A stretch of 34,310 nt of DNA from a virus. Within the stretch, counting starts at the first letter, position 1; the number at the start of each line of letters is the position of its first letter. Position numbers and translations under genes: made by a program. Shown piece after piece: positions 14,912 to 22,998 of the stretch. The notes beneath the pieces are model-generated. The model did no database searches. It had not been told where the DNA came from and saw only the letters and a list, made by a program, of their open reading frames with translations. The DNA is taken from IMG/VR virus record IMGVR_UViG_3300008459_000181, positions 1 to 34,310 of that record, one strand, 5' to 3'.

Positions 14912-16681
14912 ATGAAGAGAAAAGAAGAAGAGAAAATATTAGATCAATTAGCTAGTAGTTTTTTAGATTTTGATCCAGCAAACTTTGTACAACACAATCT
15001 AACGATAGATGGCACCGACTTTAACCTCCTAGAAACTGGTTGGAGATTTATGGTAGATATCTATCGTTATATTGCTTTGGAAGCAACTCAAAAAACTGGA
15101 AAGCCAGTAGTTATTAAAAAGGGTCGTCAGGTTGGTGCCACCATCATGGGTTCTGCCTTAGATCTTTACTTTACCAACAGTGGTCTCTTTACCAATCCAA
15201 ATATTAGGGTTGTTCATTTGTTTCCAGCCCTAGCTCAGGCAAAAAAGTTTTCACAAGATAAACTAGAAACAATGGTTAGAACTGCAAAAGAAGATTTTAT
15301 AAATAAAAATAAATTAAAATCTGATAATGCAGTCGATAACTTGACCATGAAACAATTCAAGACTGGAACTCTATGGGTAGAGTCTTTGGGTGCAGACGGA
15401 GATAGAATCCGTGGTATGACTGCAGACGTTGTTTTCTTTGACGAAATACAGGATATGTACGGTCATGCAGTTGGTAACGCCACTAAGGTGCTAACTGCTG
15501 CTAAATATGGTCCAATTGGCCAGGGTGTCCAGGTTTATTATGGTACACCAAAAGAAAGAAATAGCTACTTCTCAACAATCTGGGATATGTCAGATCAAAG
15601 ATATTATCACCTTGGCTGTATTAATTGTCATAAAACTTATCCATTTTATCTGCCAAATGATAATAGATGGATGTCAATTTGGTTACATGATAATATTGTT
15701 CAATGTCCATTATGTGGCACAAAGCAAAAGAAGGTTGAAGCAATTGAGATGGGAAAGTGGGTTCCCTCTAGAAATCCAGAGGAATGCAAATTTGCGGGAT
15801 TCCACATCAATCAGCTTTATATTCCTTACTTTGCAAAAGAAAATATTTTAAATTTAATGCCAGAGAAAAATCCATCTCAATCAGAAAGGCTATGGAACAA
15901 CGAAGTTGTAGGCGAGTTCTACTCTGATGCTGGTATGCCTCTAACAAAAGATGAGATTTACAATAAATGTAGAGATCAAGATAGAGAGTTTTCTGCAAAA
16001 ATAGAATCTGGTACAAAACCAGTTTATTTGGGGGTAGACTGGGGTGGAAAAGACGATGATCCAAATTCTACTGCAGGTCAATCATTTTCTTGCGTAGTCA
16101 TCCTTTCTGCTATGCCAGATGGAACTCTTCTTATTGAACATGCCCATAAATTAAGAAAAAATGATTTTAGTTATAAGAAAGAAACAATACAAGAAATGTA
16201 TAGAAGATTTGGTGTAAATAGGGGAGTTTCTGACTGGTTTTTTGGACAAGACGTTGTTCATGACTTGCAATATGTTTATCGAGATAAATTTTTAGGAGCA
16301 CAAGGAAGCGGAAGTTTAGTTAATTCTGTTAAATTTAGAGAAGATGAGTTAATAATTTCTTATAATAAAGATTTATTAATTGAAGAAATATTTGATCAAT
16401 TTAGAAAAGGTAGAATAAGATTTCCTTGGAAAAGCTATGAATATGTTGAGTGGTTAATAGATCATTGCACATCTATGGAAGTTAAAACAAAAATAGTCGG
16501 AGGTCAGCCAGTCAAAACATATTCAAAGGGTGGAATACCCAATGACGGATTGATGGCACTTATGTATGCTTATATGGCATATAAGTTTGATTTAACTAAA
16601 GGTTTCTCAATAAAACCTGGACACAAAACAGAGCATGAGTATCCTAGACCAGTATTAGCAAGATTGAATCGGAGATTTTAA
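14912..16681 (+). CDS. Terminase large subunit (packaging ATPase and nuclease), zinc-finger type
   Basis: This 589-residue motor pumps phage DNA into the prohead and cuts it. Walker A is KGRQVGAT (70-77), a form in which Arg replaces the usual first Gly/Ser environment as in many terminases. Walker B with catalytic Glu is VVFFDE (173-178). A coupling-type segment YYGTPKERNSYF follows at 209. Two Cys pairs, CINC (236-239) and CPLC (265-268), form a zinc finger between ATPase and nuclease domains, as in lambda gpA-like terminases. The nuclease domain has YLGVDWGGKDDD with D376, a middle Trp/Asp segment, and a late Asp in GGIPNDGLMAL. The portal gene follows two bases after the stop. The gene has no strong ribosome binding site and likely depends on the upstream gene's translation. 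Confidence 0.9.
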   Translation: MKRKEEEKILDQLASSFLDFDPANFVQHNLTIDGTDFNLLETGWRFMVDIYRYIALEATQKTGKPVVIKKGRQVGATIMGSALDLYFTNSGLFTNPNIRVVHLFPALAQAKKFSQDKLETMVRTAKEDFINKNKLKSDNAVDNLTMKQFKTGTLWVESLGADGDRIRGMTADVVFFDEIQDMYGHAVGNATKVLTAAKYGPIGQGVQVYYGTPKERNSYFSTIWDMSDQRYYHLGCINCHKTYPFYLPNDNRWMSIWLHDNIVQCPLCGTKQKKVEAIEMGKWVPSRNPEECKFAGFHINQLYIPYFAKENILNLMPEKNPSQSERLWNNEVVGEFYSDAGMPLTKDEIYNKCRDQDREFSAKIESGTKPVYLGVDWGGKDDDPNSTAGQSFSCVVILSAMPDGTLLIEHAHKLRKNDFSYKKETIQEMYRRFGVNRGVSDWFFGQDVVHDLQYVYRDKFLGAQGSGSLVNSVKFREDELIISYNKDLLIEEIFDQFRKGRIRFPWKSYEYVEWLIDHCTSMEVKTKIVGGQPVKTYSKGGIPNDGLMALMYAYMAYKFDLTKGFSIKPGHKTEHEYPRPVLARLNRRF

Positions 16682-16683
16682 AA

Positions 16684-18354
16684 ATGAGAAGAAATCCAGG
16701 TCAGCCACAAAACATTAGCAAAAATGCAGCTAGTACTCTCTCTGAGGTTAGAAGAGCTCAAATATCAGAGGCTGTTGATAAACAAACTGATGCAAAAACA
16801 GAATCAAGCTATTATTCATCAATAGCTCACAGCCCATCTTTTAAGCAGGGTGGTTTCAACAAAAAGGCCTCAATAACCTCGCCAATGCCTGGTCCGCAGA
16901 CCTCTTATAACAATGATAGACTAGCTCCAGAGGTCTATTCTCCATTATTTCAACTAGCAAATCTAAATCTTCCAAGAGATAGAGTTACAATGAACGCTTG
17001 GAATAGAGTATTTTATGATACTCATCCAATCGTTAGAAATGCCATTAATTTGCACTCTAGCTATCCTATTAGCAAGATTAATATTACATGTAAAAATAAA
17101 AAAGTTCAACAATTCTTTATGGAAATGGCTGAAAGAATTGATTTATATTCAGTTGTATATGGTGCAGCTCTTGAGTTCTGGAAGATGGGAGAGAGCTTCC
17201 CATATGCAGAGCTAGATGAAAGTATGGGTGTTTGGAATAGAATAACTATTCTTAATCCAGACTTTATTCATGTTAAGAAATCTATTATAGGAAATCACTC
17301 TCAAGTATCTTTAAGACCAGATGCTGGTTTGGTTAGAATGGTAAACTCTAACCTGCCAGCTGATGTTGCCATGAAGAAGTTCATTCCAGCACACATCATT
17401 GATTATGTTAAAAAGGGAATGAATATACCATTGGATGATTTCAATATTTCCCACCTTAAACTATTAAGTTCCCCATATGATATCAGAGGGACCTCAATTA
17501 TTGTCTCTATTTATAAAGATTTGATGCTTTATGATAAACTTAGAGAGTCAAAATTTGCTCAAGCAGATGGAATGATTAATCCATTAACCCTAGTAACTCT
17601 AGGTGGTGATGGAGACTATAGGGCAACTCAGTCAGATATTGAAGCCTTTAAACAAGTTTTAGAAGAAGCACAATATGATAAAGACTTTAAGATAGTAACC
17701 CATGCTGGTGTAAAAATAGAAAGAAGTGGTTATAGCGGTGCAACTATGGATATAGCTGCAGATATTACTCACATCGTAGAGAATATCTATGCAGGTCTAA
17801 TGACTCCAAAGGCATTAATGGACCAAGAATCGGCCACATATGCAAGCTCCTCTGTAGGTCTTGATGTCTTAAGACAAAGATATGATGTCTTTAGAAATAT
17901 GATTAAAAAATGGTTAGAAAGAAAAATCTTTGCCCCAATTTGTGAGTTACAGGATTTCTTTGAATATAAAGATGGTGAGAAGAGACTTCTAGTTCCCACA
18001 ATAGACTGGAACCATATGAACCTTTATGATATGAACGACTATGTACAGCAAATTAGTCAATTTGTTGGAAATAAACAGGTTTCCCTACAAACATTGCACA
18101 GAAGTTTGGGCCTTTCTTATGAAGAAGAAAGAAGAAGAATTAGAGAAGAAATGATTGACGATCAAGTTTTTGCAAAAGAACAGCAAATACTTGGAAATAT
18201 GAGACTTTCAGAAATTCAAGGACTAGATCCAACAAGAGGCATACCAGAGCCTCCAGAGGGTACTGCGGGCGCAGCTCCAGCAGATGCAGGAGGAGGATTG
18301 CCTGGAATGTCACCGCCAGCTGGAGGGGAGCCTCCAGGTGGTCCACCAGCTTAA
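16684..18354 (+). CDS. Portal protein
   Basis: The 556-residue protein is read as the dodecameric portal through which DNA enters and leaves the head. Position directly after the large terminase and the overall pattern support it: an N-terminal Ser/Lys-rich arm with NKKAS, then RMTMNAWNR-type entry into the clip/stem region (VTMNAWNRVFYDTHPIVRNA). Residues 150-165 are YGAALEFWKMGESFPYAEL. A stem/crown part contains DITHIVENIYAGLMTPKALM and a helical segment DVLRQRYDVFRNMIKKWLER. The C-terminus (about 515-556) is a Gly/Pro/Ala-rich flexible tail. GGAG at 16670-16673 sets the start. No internal gaps or frameshifts are seen. Confidence 0.8.
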   Translation: MRRNPGQPQNISKNAASTLSEVRRAQISEAVDKQTDAKTESSYYSSIAHSPSFKQGGFNKKASITSPMPGPQTSYNNDRLAPEVYSPLFQLANLNLPRDRVTMNAWNRVFYDTHPIVRNAINLHSSYPISKINITCKNKKVQQFFMEMAERIDLYSVVYGAALEFWKMGESFPYAELDESMGVWNRITILNPDFIHVKKSIIGNHSQVSLRPDAGLVRMVNSNLPADVAMKKFIPAHIIDYVKKGMNIPLDDFNISHLKLLSSPYDIRGTSIIVSIYKDLMLYDKLRESKFAQADGMINPLTLVTLGGDGDYRATQSDIEAFKQVLEEAQYDKDFKIVTHAGVKIERSGYSGATMDIAADITHIVENIYAGLMTPKALMDQESATYASSSVGLDVLRQRYDVFRNMIKKWLERKIFAPICELQDFFEYKDGEKRLLVPTIDWNHMNLYDMNDYVQQISQFVGNKQVSLQTLHRSLGLSYEEERRRIREEMIDDQVFAKEQQILGNMRLSEIQGLDPTRGIPEPPEGTAGAAPADAGGGLPGMSPPAGGEPPGGPPA

Positions 18355-18367
18355 GATAGGTGATCAT

Positions 18368-19816
18368 ATGAGAAGATATTTATTAAAACATGGACAGGCG
18401 GCAAGAGAAACTGATTTTACAGAAGCTGATTTTGCCACATCAATTCATCAGTTTATAAAAGGAATGAATGACTTCAGGTCAATAGGCCTGGTAAAAGGTG
18501 GGGCGCCAGACATATTATCTGGTGCAATTGGTTTTGTTACTTCAGTCATGATAGCAAAGCCTGGAGCTAACTATCTAGAGAGAGAGCTTGATCTTGGTAT
18601 TTCTGATTTAAAAGATAGAGACAAGTCCTCTTCAAGTATGAGTAATTCAAATATTTTATCTGCCTTTTCCTCTAGGGTTAGCAGCAAAGTGACAACAGCT
18701 TTTAGTAATTTTAATTCATTTATTAAATTTTCAGAAGCAATGCTACAAGATCAAGGTATTAAAGCTGATACAAATATTGTATCTAAGTATAAACAGCTAA
18801 AACATTTAATACTTAGAGCTGGAAGTAAAGATAAGGGTGTTAGCATAAATCTTCCAGATGGCTCAACAGCATCTCTTAAGACATTGCTATCGCAGTTGAT
18901 AGAAGATCTATCTTTGAGTTTAAATAAAATATCAGAATTATCTGGAGCAGATTTTTCTATTTTAAAGCAATTTTTAAATTTATCACCAATAGTTGGTACA
19001 AAACTAGAAGTAGATATTGATACCTTATCTGAAAAAAAATATGATCTTGATAAACTACCCCAAAATTTAGTACAAGTTTTGTCAAAAGTTTTGCGCGAAA
19101 TTAAAAACTTAGAATATCTAGTCCAAATATGTTCAGAGATATCTTCTAATTATAGTTCATCATCAGTTATAATTCCTGGATCCAATAGGTCTCAGGGTCC
19201 TTCTAGCCAAAATCAATCTCCAACTCCACAACTTACTAGTGCCGCAGCAACAATTGTAAGTATCATTCCAGGCAATAATTTTGCACAAGATACTCCAAGT
19301 TCTTTCAAGATTGTCAATCTAACTGGTTCATCATCACCGTCTATCTCTATTGGTGTAACTGGTAATTTTAAAAATCAATCTCAAACTGTTACTGCTCATG
19401 GCCTGTTTCTCGCTTTAAATGGAAATAGATCTATCTCAATAATAGATCCAGCCACCCTTAACAGTCCAACGCAAGAGCTCTTGACTGCCATAAACAGCAT
19501 CAGACAAATATTGTCTAATCAAAATTCGTCTGATGTGAGGCTCAGTATAAAAACTGACGCTAAAATATCAGGATATATTCTGACAATAATTATTTCTAAT
19601 AAGATTGCAAAAGAATTAATAAAACATCCCAATATTCCAATTATATCTTTTAGAGTTAATAATATGATATATAATGTAAAAACTGCATTTCATAAATATG
19701 AATACGAATCTAATTTTTCAAAAATATCATTTAATGTATCTGACTTAATTAATAATTCTTCTAATATTTCAAAGATAGATAGACAAAAAATATTAAGTAA
19801 ATTAAAAAATGAATAA
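18368..19816 (+). CDS. Unknown head-region protein, Ser/Asn-rich
   Basis: The 482-residue protein starts at ATG 18368 (AGG at 18358-18360). An in-frame ATG at 18284 would lie within the portal tail and is rejected. The N-terminus MRRYLLKHGQAARETDFTEA is followed by a moderately hydrophobic segment (PDILSGAIGFVTSVMIAKPG, about 46-65), helical stretches, and a Ser/Gln/Pro-rich linker near residues 290-320. A beta-rich C-terminal half follows, with repeated short strands (PSISIGVTGNFKNQSQTVTA, SGYILTIIISNKI). No family is recognised. It is between portal and protease genes, where neck, inner-body or head-completion proteins are usual. The last bases overlap the next gene by eight. Confidence 0.7.
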   Translation: MRRYLLKHGQAARETDFTEADFATSIHQFIKGMNDFRSIGLVKGGAPDILSGAIGFVTSVMIAKPGANYLERELDLGISDLKDRDKSSSSMSNSNILSAFSSRVSSKVTTAFSNFNSFIKFSEAMLQDQGIKADTNIVSKYKQLKHLILRAGSKDKGVSINLPDGSTASLKTLLSQLIEDLSLSLNKISELSGADFSILKQFLNLSPIVGTKLEVDIDTLSEKKYDLDKLPQNLVQVLSKVLREIKNLEYLVQICSEISSNYSSSSVIIPGSNRSQGPSSQNQSPTPQLTSAAATIVSIIPGNNFAQDTPSSFKIVNLTGSSSPSISIGVTGNFKNQSQTVTAHGLFLALNGNRSISIIDPATLNSPTQELLTAINSIRQILSNQNSSDVRLSIKTDAKISGYILTIIISNKIAKELIKHPNIPIISFRVNNMIYNVKTAFHKYEYESNFSKISFNVSDLINNSSNISKIDRQKILSKLKNE

Positions 19817-20336
19817 AAAATCATATATTTCAAAAAAAGATAAAAATTTAAAAAGCATAAAAAATATGCCTGTAATTAACTCACCTTCAGAAGAAGAGAC
19901 TGGGTCTAGAGGCTATATTCTTCCAGGAATATATAGTGGCCAACCTTTCATGAAAAATGAAGAAGGAGAGGGATCAATTACTTCAAGATTGGAAAAATAT
20001 AAAAATAAAAAAACACCATATAAAAAGTTAAAAGATTTAATGGTAGAGCTATCAGACAATCTTGATGAGAGTGGAGAGATTGCCCTTGCTAATTTTGGAG
20101 ATTTTTTAATTAAAAAAATAGCAGAAGCAGAAGAAGTAGACTATTCATATCAATTAAATCTCTTAATTAAAGCAATTAATAACTCTGACATTTTAGATAA
20201 AGATAAAAAAATATCAGAATTAGTTTTAAAATTTAATTCTTTTGTAAAAGAAAATTTTAAAACCTTGGGCGAAGTTAATGCAAAAATGCAGGGCTATCAA
20301 ATAGCCAGAGCAGAGGCAGAATCACATGTCAGATGA
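19809..20336 (+). CDS. Hypothetical protein, Lys-rich
   Basis: The 175-residue protein is not recognised. The N-terminus is strongly basic (MNKKSYISKKDKNLKSIKNM), followed by a Gly/Pro-containing part (GSRGYILPGIYSGQPFM) and a helical C-terminal two thirds (LKDLMVELSDNLDESGEIAL, IAEAEEVDYSYQLNLLIKAI). The start ATG overlaps the previous stop by eight bases and its own stop overlaps the next gene by 11 bases, so the three genes 18368-20625 behave as a coupled set. Confidence 0.7.
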   Translation: MNKKSYISKKDKNLKSIKNMPVINSPSEEETGSRGYILPGIYSGQPFMKNEEGEGSITSRLEKYKNKKTPYKKLKDLMVELSDNLDESGEIALANFGDFLIKKIAEAEEVDYSYQLNLLIKAINNSDILDKDKKISELVLKFNSFVKENFKTLGEVNAKMQGYQIARAEAESHVR

Positions 20337-20625
20337 TTTAATTAAGAAGGCACAAATACTTGAAAGAGATCCAGTTTATGTTGCAACTGAACTGAGCAAA
20401 ATTATAAAAATAATGCTCAGCAGAATGTCTCCAGAAGCACAATCAAGATCTTTTACAAACGTAAAAAACAAAATAGAGAAATTTAACGTTATTGAAATAT
20501 CTGGCAAAAAGAATCCTGGTGGTGCAGCAATTGGTGTTAGTCTTGGTCTTGTAAAGAATGTTTTAAATGGAAAAGATCCATATTTTATTAATGTAGTATT
20601 GCAAGAGCTTTCAAAGAGGTTATAA
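20326..20625 (+). CDS. Small helical hypothetical protein
   Basis: This 99-residue protein is mainly helical (MSDDLIKKAQILERDPVYVA, ELSKIIKIMLSRMSPEAQSR) with a Gly-rich turn KKNPGGAAIGVSLGLVKNVL near residue 67. It overlaps both neighbours: 11 bases with the gene before it and TAATG with the gene after it. The family is unknown. Genes of this size between portal and protease often encode head-tail connector or adaptor subunits, but no such signature is visible here. Confidence 0.65.
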   Translation: MSDDLIKKAQILERDPVYVATELSKIIKIMLSRMSPEAQSRSFTNVKNKIEKFNVIEISGKKNPGGAAIGVSLGLVKNVLNGKDPYFINVVLQELSKRL

Positions 20626-22742
20626 TGAGAAAATTATCTTGGCCATATATTGGCGATACAGAGAATCAAATGGGATCTATGAAAGATTTTGGAAACTACA
20701 GAGATTTTATGGAAGAAGGTCAGACAAGACTGGATTCTCTTACTCCAGAAAAGTTTACGGTACAAGAGACTGCGGCGCCAACTGCATCTATTTCTAGCGG
20801 TAGAAGATTTGTTCTCTCCAATGATCCAACGGAGTCAAATATGTTTTTTGATTTTATTTTTAACGATGAAAGCCTACCAGACAATTCAAATATTTTGGTC
20901 ATATCAGATGATATAGATAATATTGAGTCATGTGCTTCTTCAAAATATAATGTTTTTTGTTTATCAAAAAATTCTAAACTATTTAGTGATAAAATAGTTT
21001 GCGAAGCTGGTGATTCAAAATATTATAAATTTAATAAAAAATTTGATTCATTTTATATTAATGAGGAAAATTTTGATAATTTAAAATTATCATTTTTAAA
21101 TTTAAATGATCAATTAAAAAACATATCTTATGGATATATAGATACTAGTCTTTCAATTTCAGATATAAAAAAGGCAGCCGTCTATGGCGGTTTAAATATC
21201 ACAGAATTTAGAAATCTTTCAGACTCTTATTATAAGATATCATTTAATAATTTGCAAAATTCCAAAATTATTGGGGTCTTAGGTAAAGATGGAGATACTA
21301 AGGCGGCTTTTATTTGTGACGTTGCAGATTCACATGAAAAGAAAATTTCTGGCTTACAATCTTACTCTACTATAAGAAATAGCTTTGGGTTGCTTTTTCC
21401 TTATAAAAAAGCAACAGATGTTTCATTTCATATGGGAACTGTTTCTTATCCTATTGACATTATATTTTTGGATGAAAATTCCATAATAAAGAAAATAGAA
21501 AAAGATATTCAGCCTGGATCACCTGGTCTTTTTTCATGCTCTAATATTCAAAATGTTTTAGAGATTAAAGGTGGAATGTCAAGCCGATTAGGAATTGAGG
21601 TTGGTGATGCAATTTTTATGGACTCTGCAAAAGAGTTAGCACACTCTAATTCTCTTGAGAAAAAAACTGCAATAACAACTTCTAAATACCTTCCTTCTTC
21701 AATAAATAAATATGGATCTGTTTCCATAAAAGTTAATGGCAAAGACTCTATAGTCAAGCAGGCATCTTTTTACGATTTAAAAAATGTTGCTATTATTGAT
21801 TTAGATCAGTTTTTAAATTATGATGTTAAAATTCATAAAATAAATTCTTATGATTTTAATAACATTAGAAATGTTATAGCATCTAGTCCAAAGACTATAG
21901 ATAATAACTATAAGACTATATCTATTGCTAAATATGCTTCAGCAGATCTACCTGATCCATACTGCCTCCCATCTACCACTTCTTCTTTTTCTGAAGCATT
22001 TAATTTAAATGTAAAAAAATCTTTAGAAGAAATTTTAAAATTTAATGGTAAAATTGTTTTAGCAACAAAAAATGATTTTGATTGGGAAAAAATTGGATCT
22101 ATTTTAAATTTTAAATCTAAAATTTTGTTTAATAAAAATTTTCCAGAATTTGAGACATTAAGATATCATAGAAATGATGATCTTTATCATGCTGCAAGCA
22201 ATAGATTTAATGATACTAATTTGTATTTTTTAAATAAAAAAGCTGGAATTCCAATACCAAGTGAAGACGTAGAAAAGGCAAAAAAATCAGAAGATTTATT
22301 TAAAAAAACAAATAAAAATTTAGATGATTTATTAAAAAATTTAAAAAAGAATCTATCTGCATATCAAACTATTCAGTCTGATAAAGAGCGTATAAAAGGC
22401 AGTAAATATGAGTATAATGAATCTGTAAAAAGAAACACAGAATTATTAAAAAAAATATTAACTAATATTAAAGAAGCACTTAAAATTATGAATGAAATAA
22501 AAGATATCTCTAATACTATAGAAATTATAAGTGCCGTAGCAACCTCTACAGTGAGGGCCTCAAAAGTTGTTAAGGAGATTTTTGATTTAGTTGACTCAAT
22601 AGAGAATGATGATTTTATTACTCAGTTAACTCAAAAAACTGGCGAGGTAGAAAATATGTTTATAGACCTTCGTAATTCTAGTCAAAGAATGATTAGCTAC
22701 ATTAATACAGATATTTTGGGAGTTTTGGTAATTACTCCCTAA
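20625..22742 (+). CDS. Large head-region protein with an embedded DUF192 domain and C-terminal coiled coil
   Basis: The 705-residue protein has three parts. Residues about 60-215 have alternating strands and helices (SNILVISDDIDNIESCAS, KKFDSFYINEENFDNLKLSF) that may be a degenerate Rossmann or methyltransferase-like fold, without a clear cofactor motif. Residues about 225-332 match the DUF192 (COG1430) pattern: KISGLQSYSTI, then FGLLFPYKKATDVSFHMGTV, YPIDIIFLDENSIIKKI, and VLEIKGGMSSRLGIEVGDAI. These correspond to the family's GLM, GMLF, WMKNT, PLDIVFID and VLEL-G-x-x-x-x-G-I-x-x-GD elements. Residues 540-690 are Lys-rich coiled coil. DUF192 proteins are usually small, often exported or membrane-anchored, and their molecular role is unsettled. 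It starts by TAATG overlap, between portal and protease, so it may be part of the head or its inner body. Confidence 0.75.
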   Translation: MRKLSWPYIGDTENQMGSMKDFGNYRDFMEEGQTRLDSLTPEKFTVQETAAPTASISSGRRFVLSNDPTESNMFFDFIFNDESLPDNSNILVISDDIDNIESCASSKYNVFCLSKNSKLFSDKIVCEAGDSKYYKFNKKFDSFYINEENFDNLKLSFLNLNDQLKNISYGYIDTSLSISDIKKAAVYGGLNITEFRNLSDSYYKISFNNLQNSKIIGVLGKDGDTKAAFICDVADSHEKKISGLQSYSTIRNSFGLLFPYKKATDVSFHMGTVSYPIDIIFLDENSIIKKIEKDIQPGSPGLFSCSNIQNVLEIKGGMSSRLGIEVGDAIFMDSAKELAHSNSLEKKTAITTSKYLPSSINKYGSVSIKVNGKDSIVKQASFYDLKNVAIIDLDQFLNYDVKIHKINSYDFNNIRNVIASSPKTIDNNYKTISIAKYASADLPDPYCLPSTTSSFSEAFNLNVKKSLEEILKFNGKIVLATKNDFDWEKIGSILNFKSKILFNKNFPEFETLRYHRNDDLYHAASNRFNDTNLYFLNKKAGIPIPSEDVEKAKKSEDLFKKTNKNLDDLLKNLKKNLSAYQTIQSDKERIKGSKYEYNESVKRNTELLKKILTNIKEALKIMNEIKDISNTIEIISAVATSTVRASKVVKEIFDLVDSIENDDFITQLTQKTGEVENMFIDLRNSSQRMISYINTDILGVLVITP

Positions 22743-22751
22743 GGAGATGGT

Positions 22752-22937
22752 ATGTTTTATAAATTTGGTGATAACACAAAAACAAAAACTGTGATTAAAA
22801 AAAGTTCTATTGAAAATCATAAAGATCATGAGAATAATGAACCTACTGAAATTTATGATGAAAATGACAACACAAATAGAAGATCTGCTATAATGAACAA
22901 ATATACTGAAGAAGAGATTCAAGAAGAAAATAAGTAA
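22752..22937 (+). CDS. Small acidic/Asn-rich hypothetical protein
   Basis: The protein of 61 residues is highly polar (KDHENNEPTEIYDENDNTNR) and probably disordered. It is accepted as a gene because TAAGGAGATGGTATG places an excellent ribosome binding site before ATG 22752, and it fills the space between the 705-residue protein and the protease with the same orientation. The gap after it (22938-22998) holds a 7-bp hairpin, AATCTTT 22937-22943 with AAAGATT 22950-22956, without a T run, and A/T-rich sequence that could contain a promoter for the protease. Confidence 0.55.
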   Translation: MFYKFGDNTKTKTVIKKSSIENHKDHENNEPTEIYDENDNTNRRSAIMNKYTEEEIQEENK

Positions 22938-22998
22938 ATCTTTTTACACAAAGATTATAAAAATTAATAATGATAATAATGTTTATCTTGAGGTTTAA

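Noticed and set aside
18284-18367. Earlier ATG for the gene after the portal
   Set aside because: The added residues would be an out-of-frame reading of the portal's Gly/Pro tail; ATG 18368 follows the portal stop.
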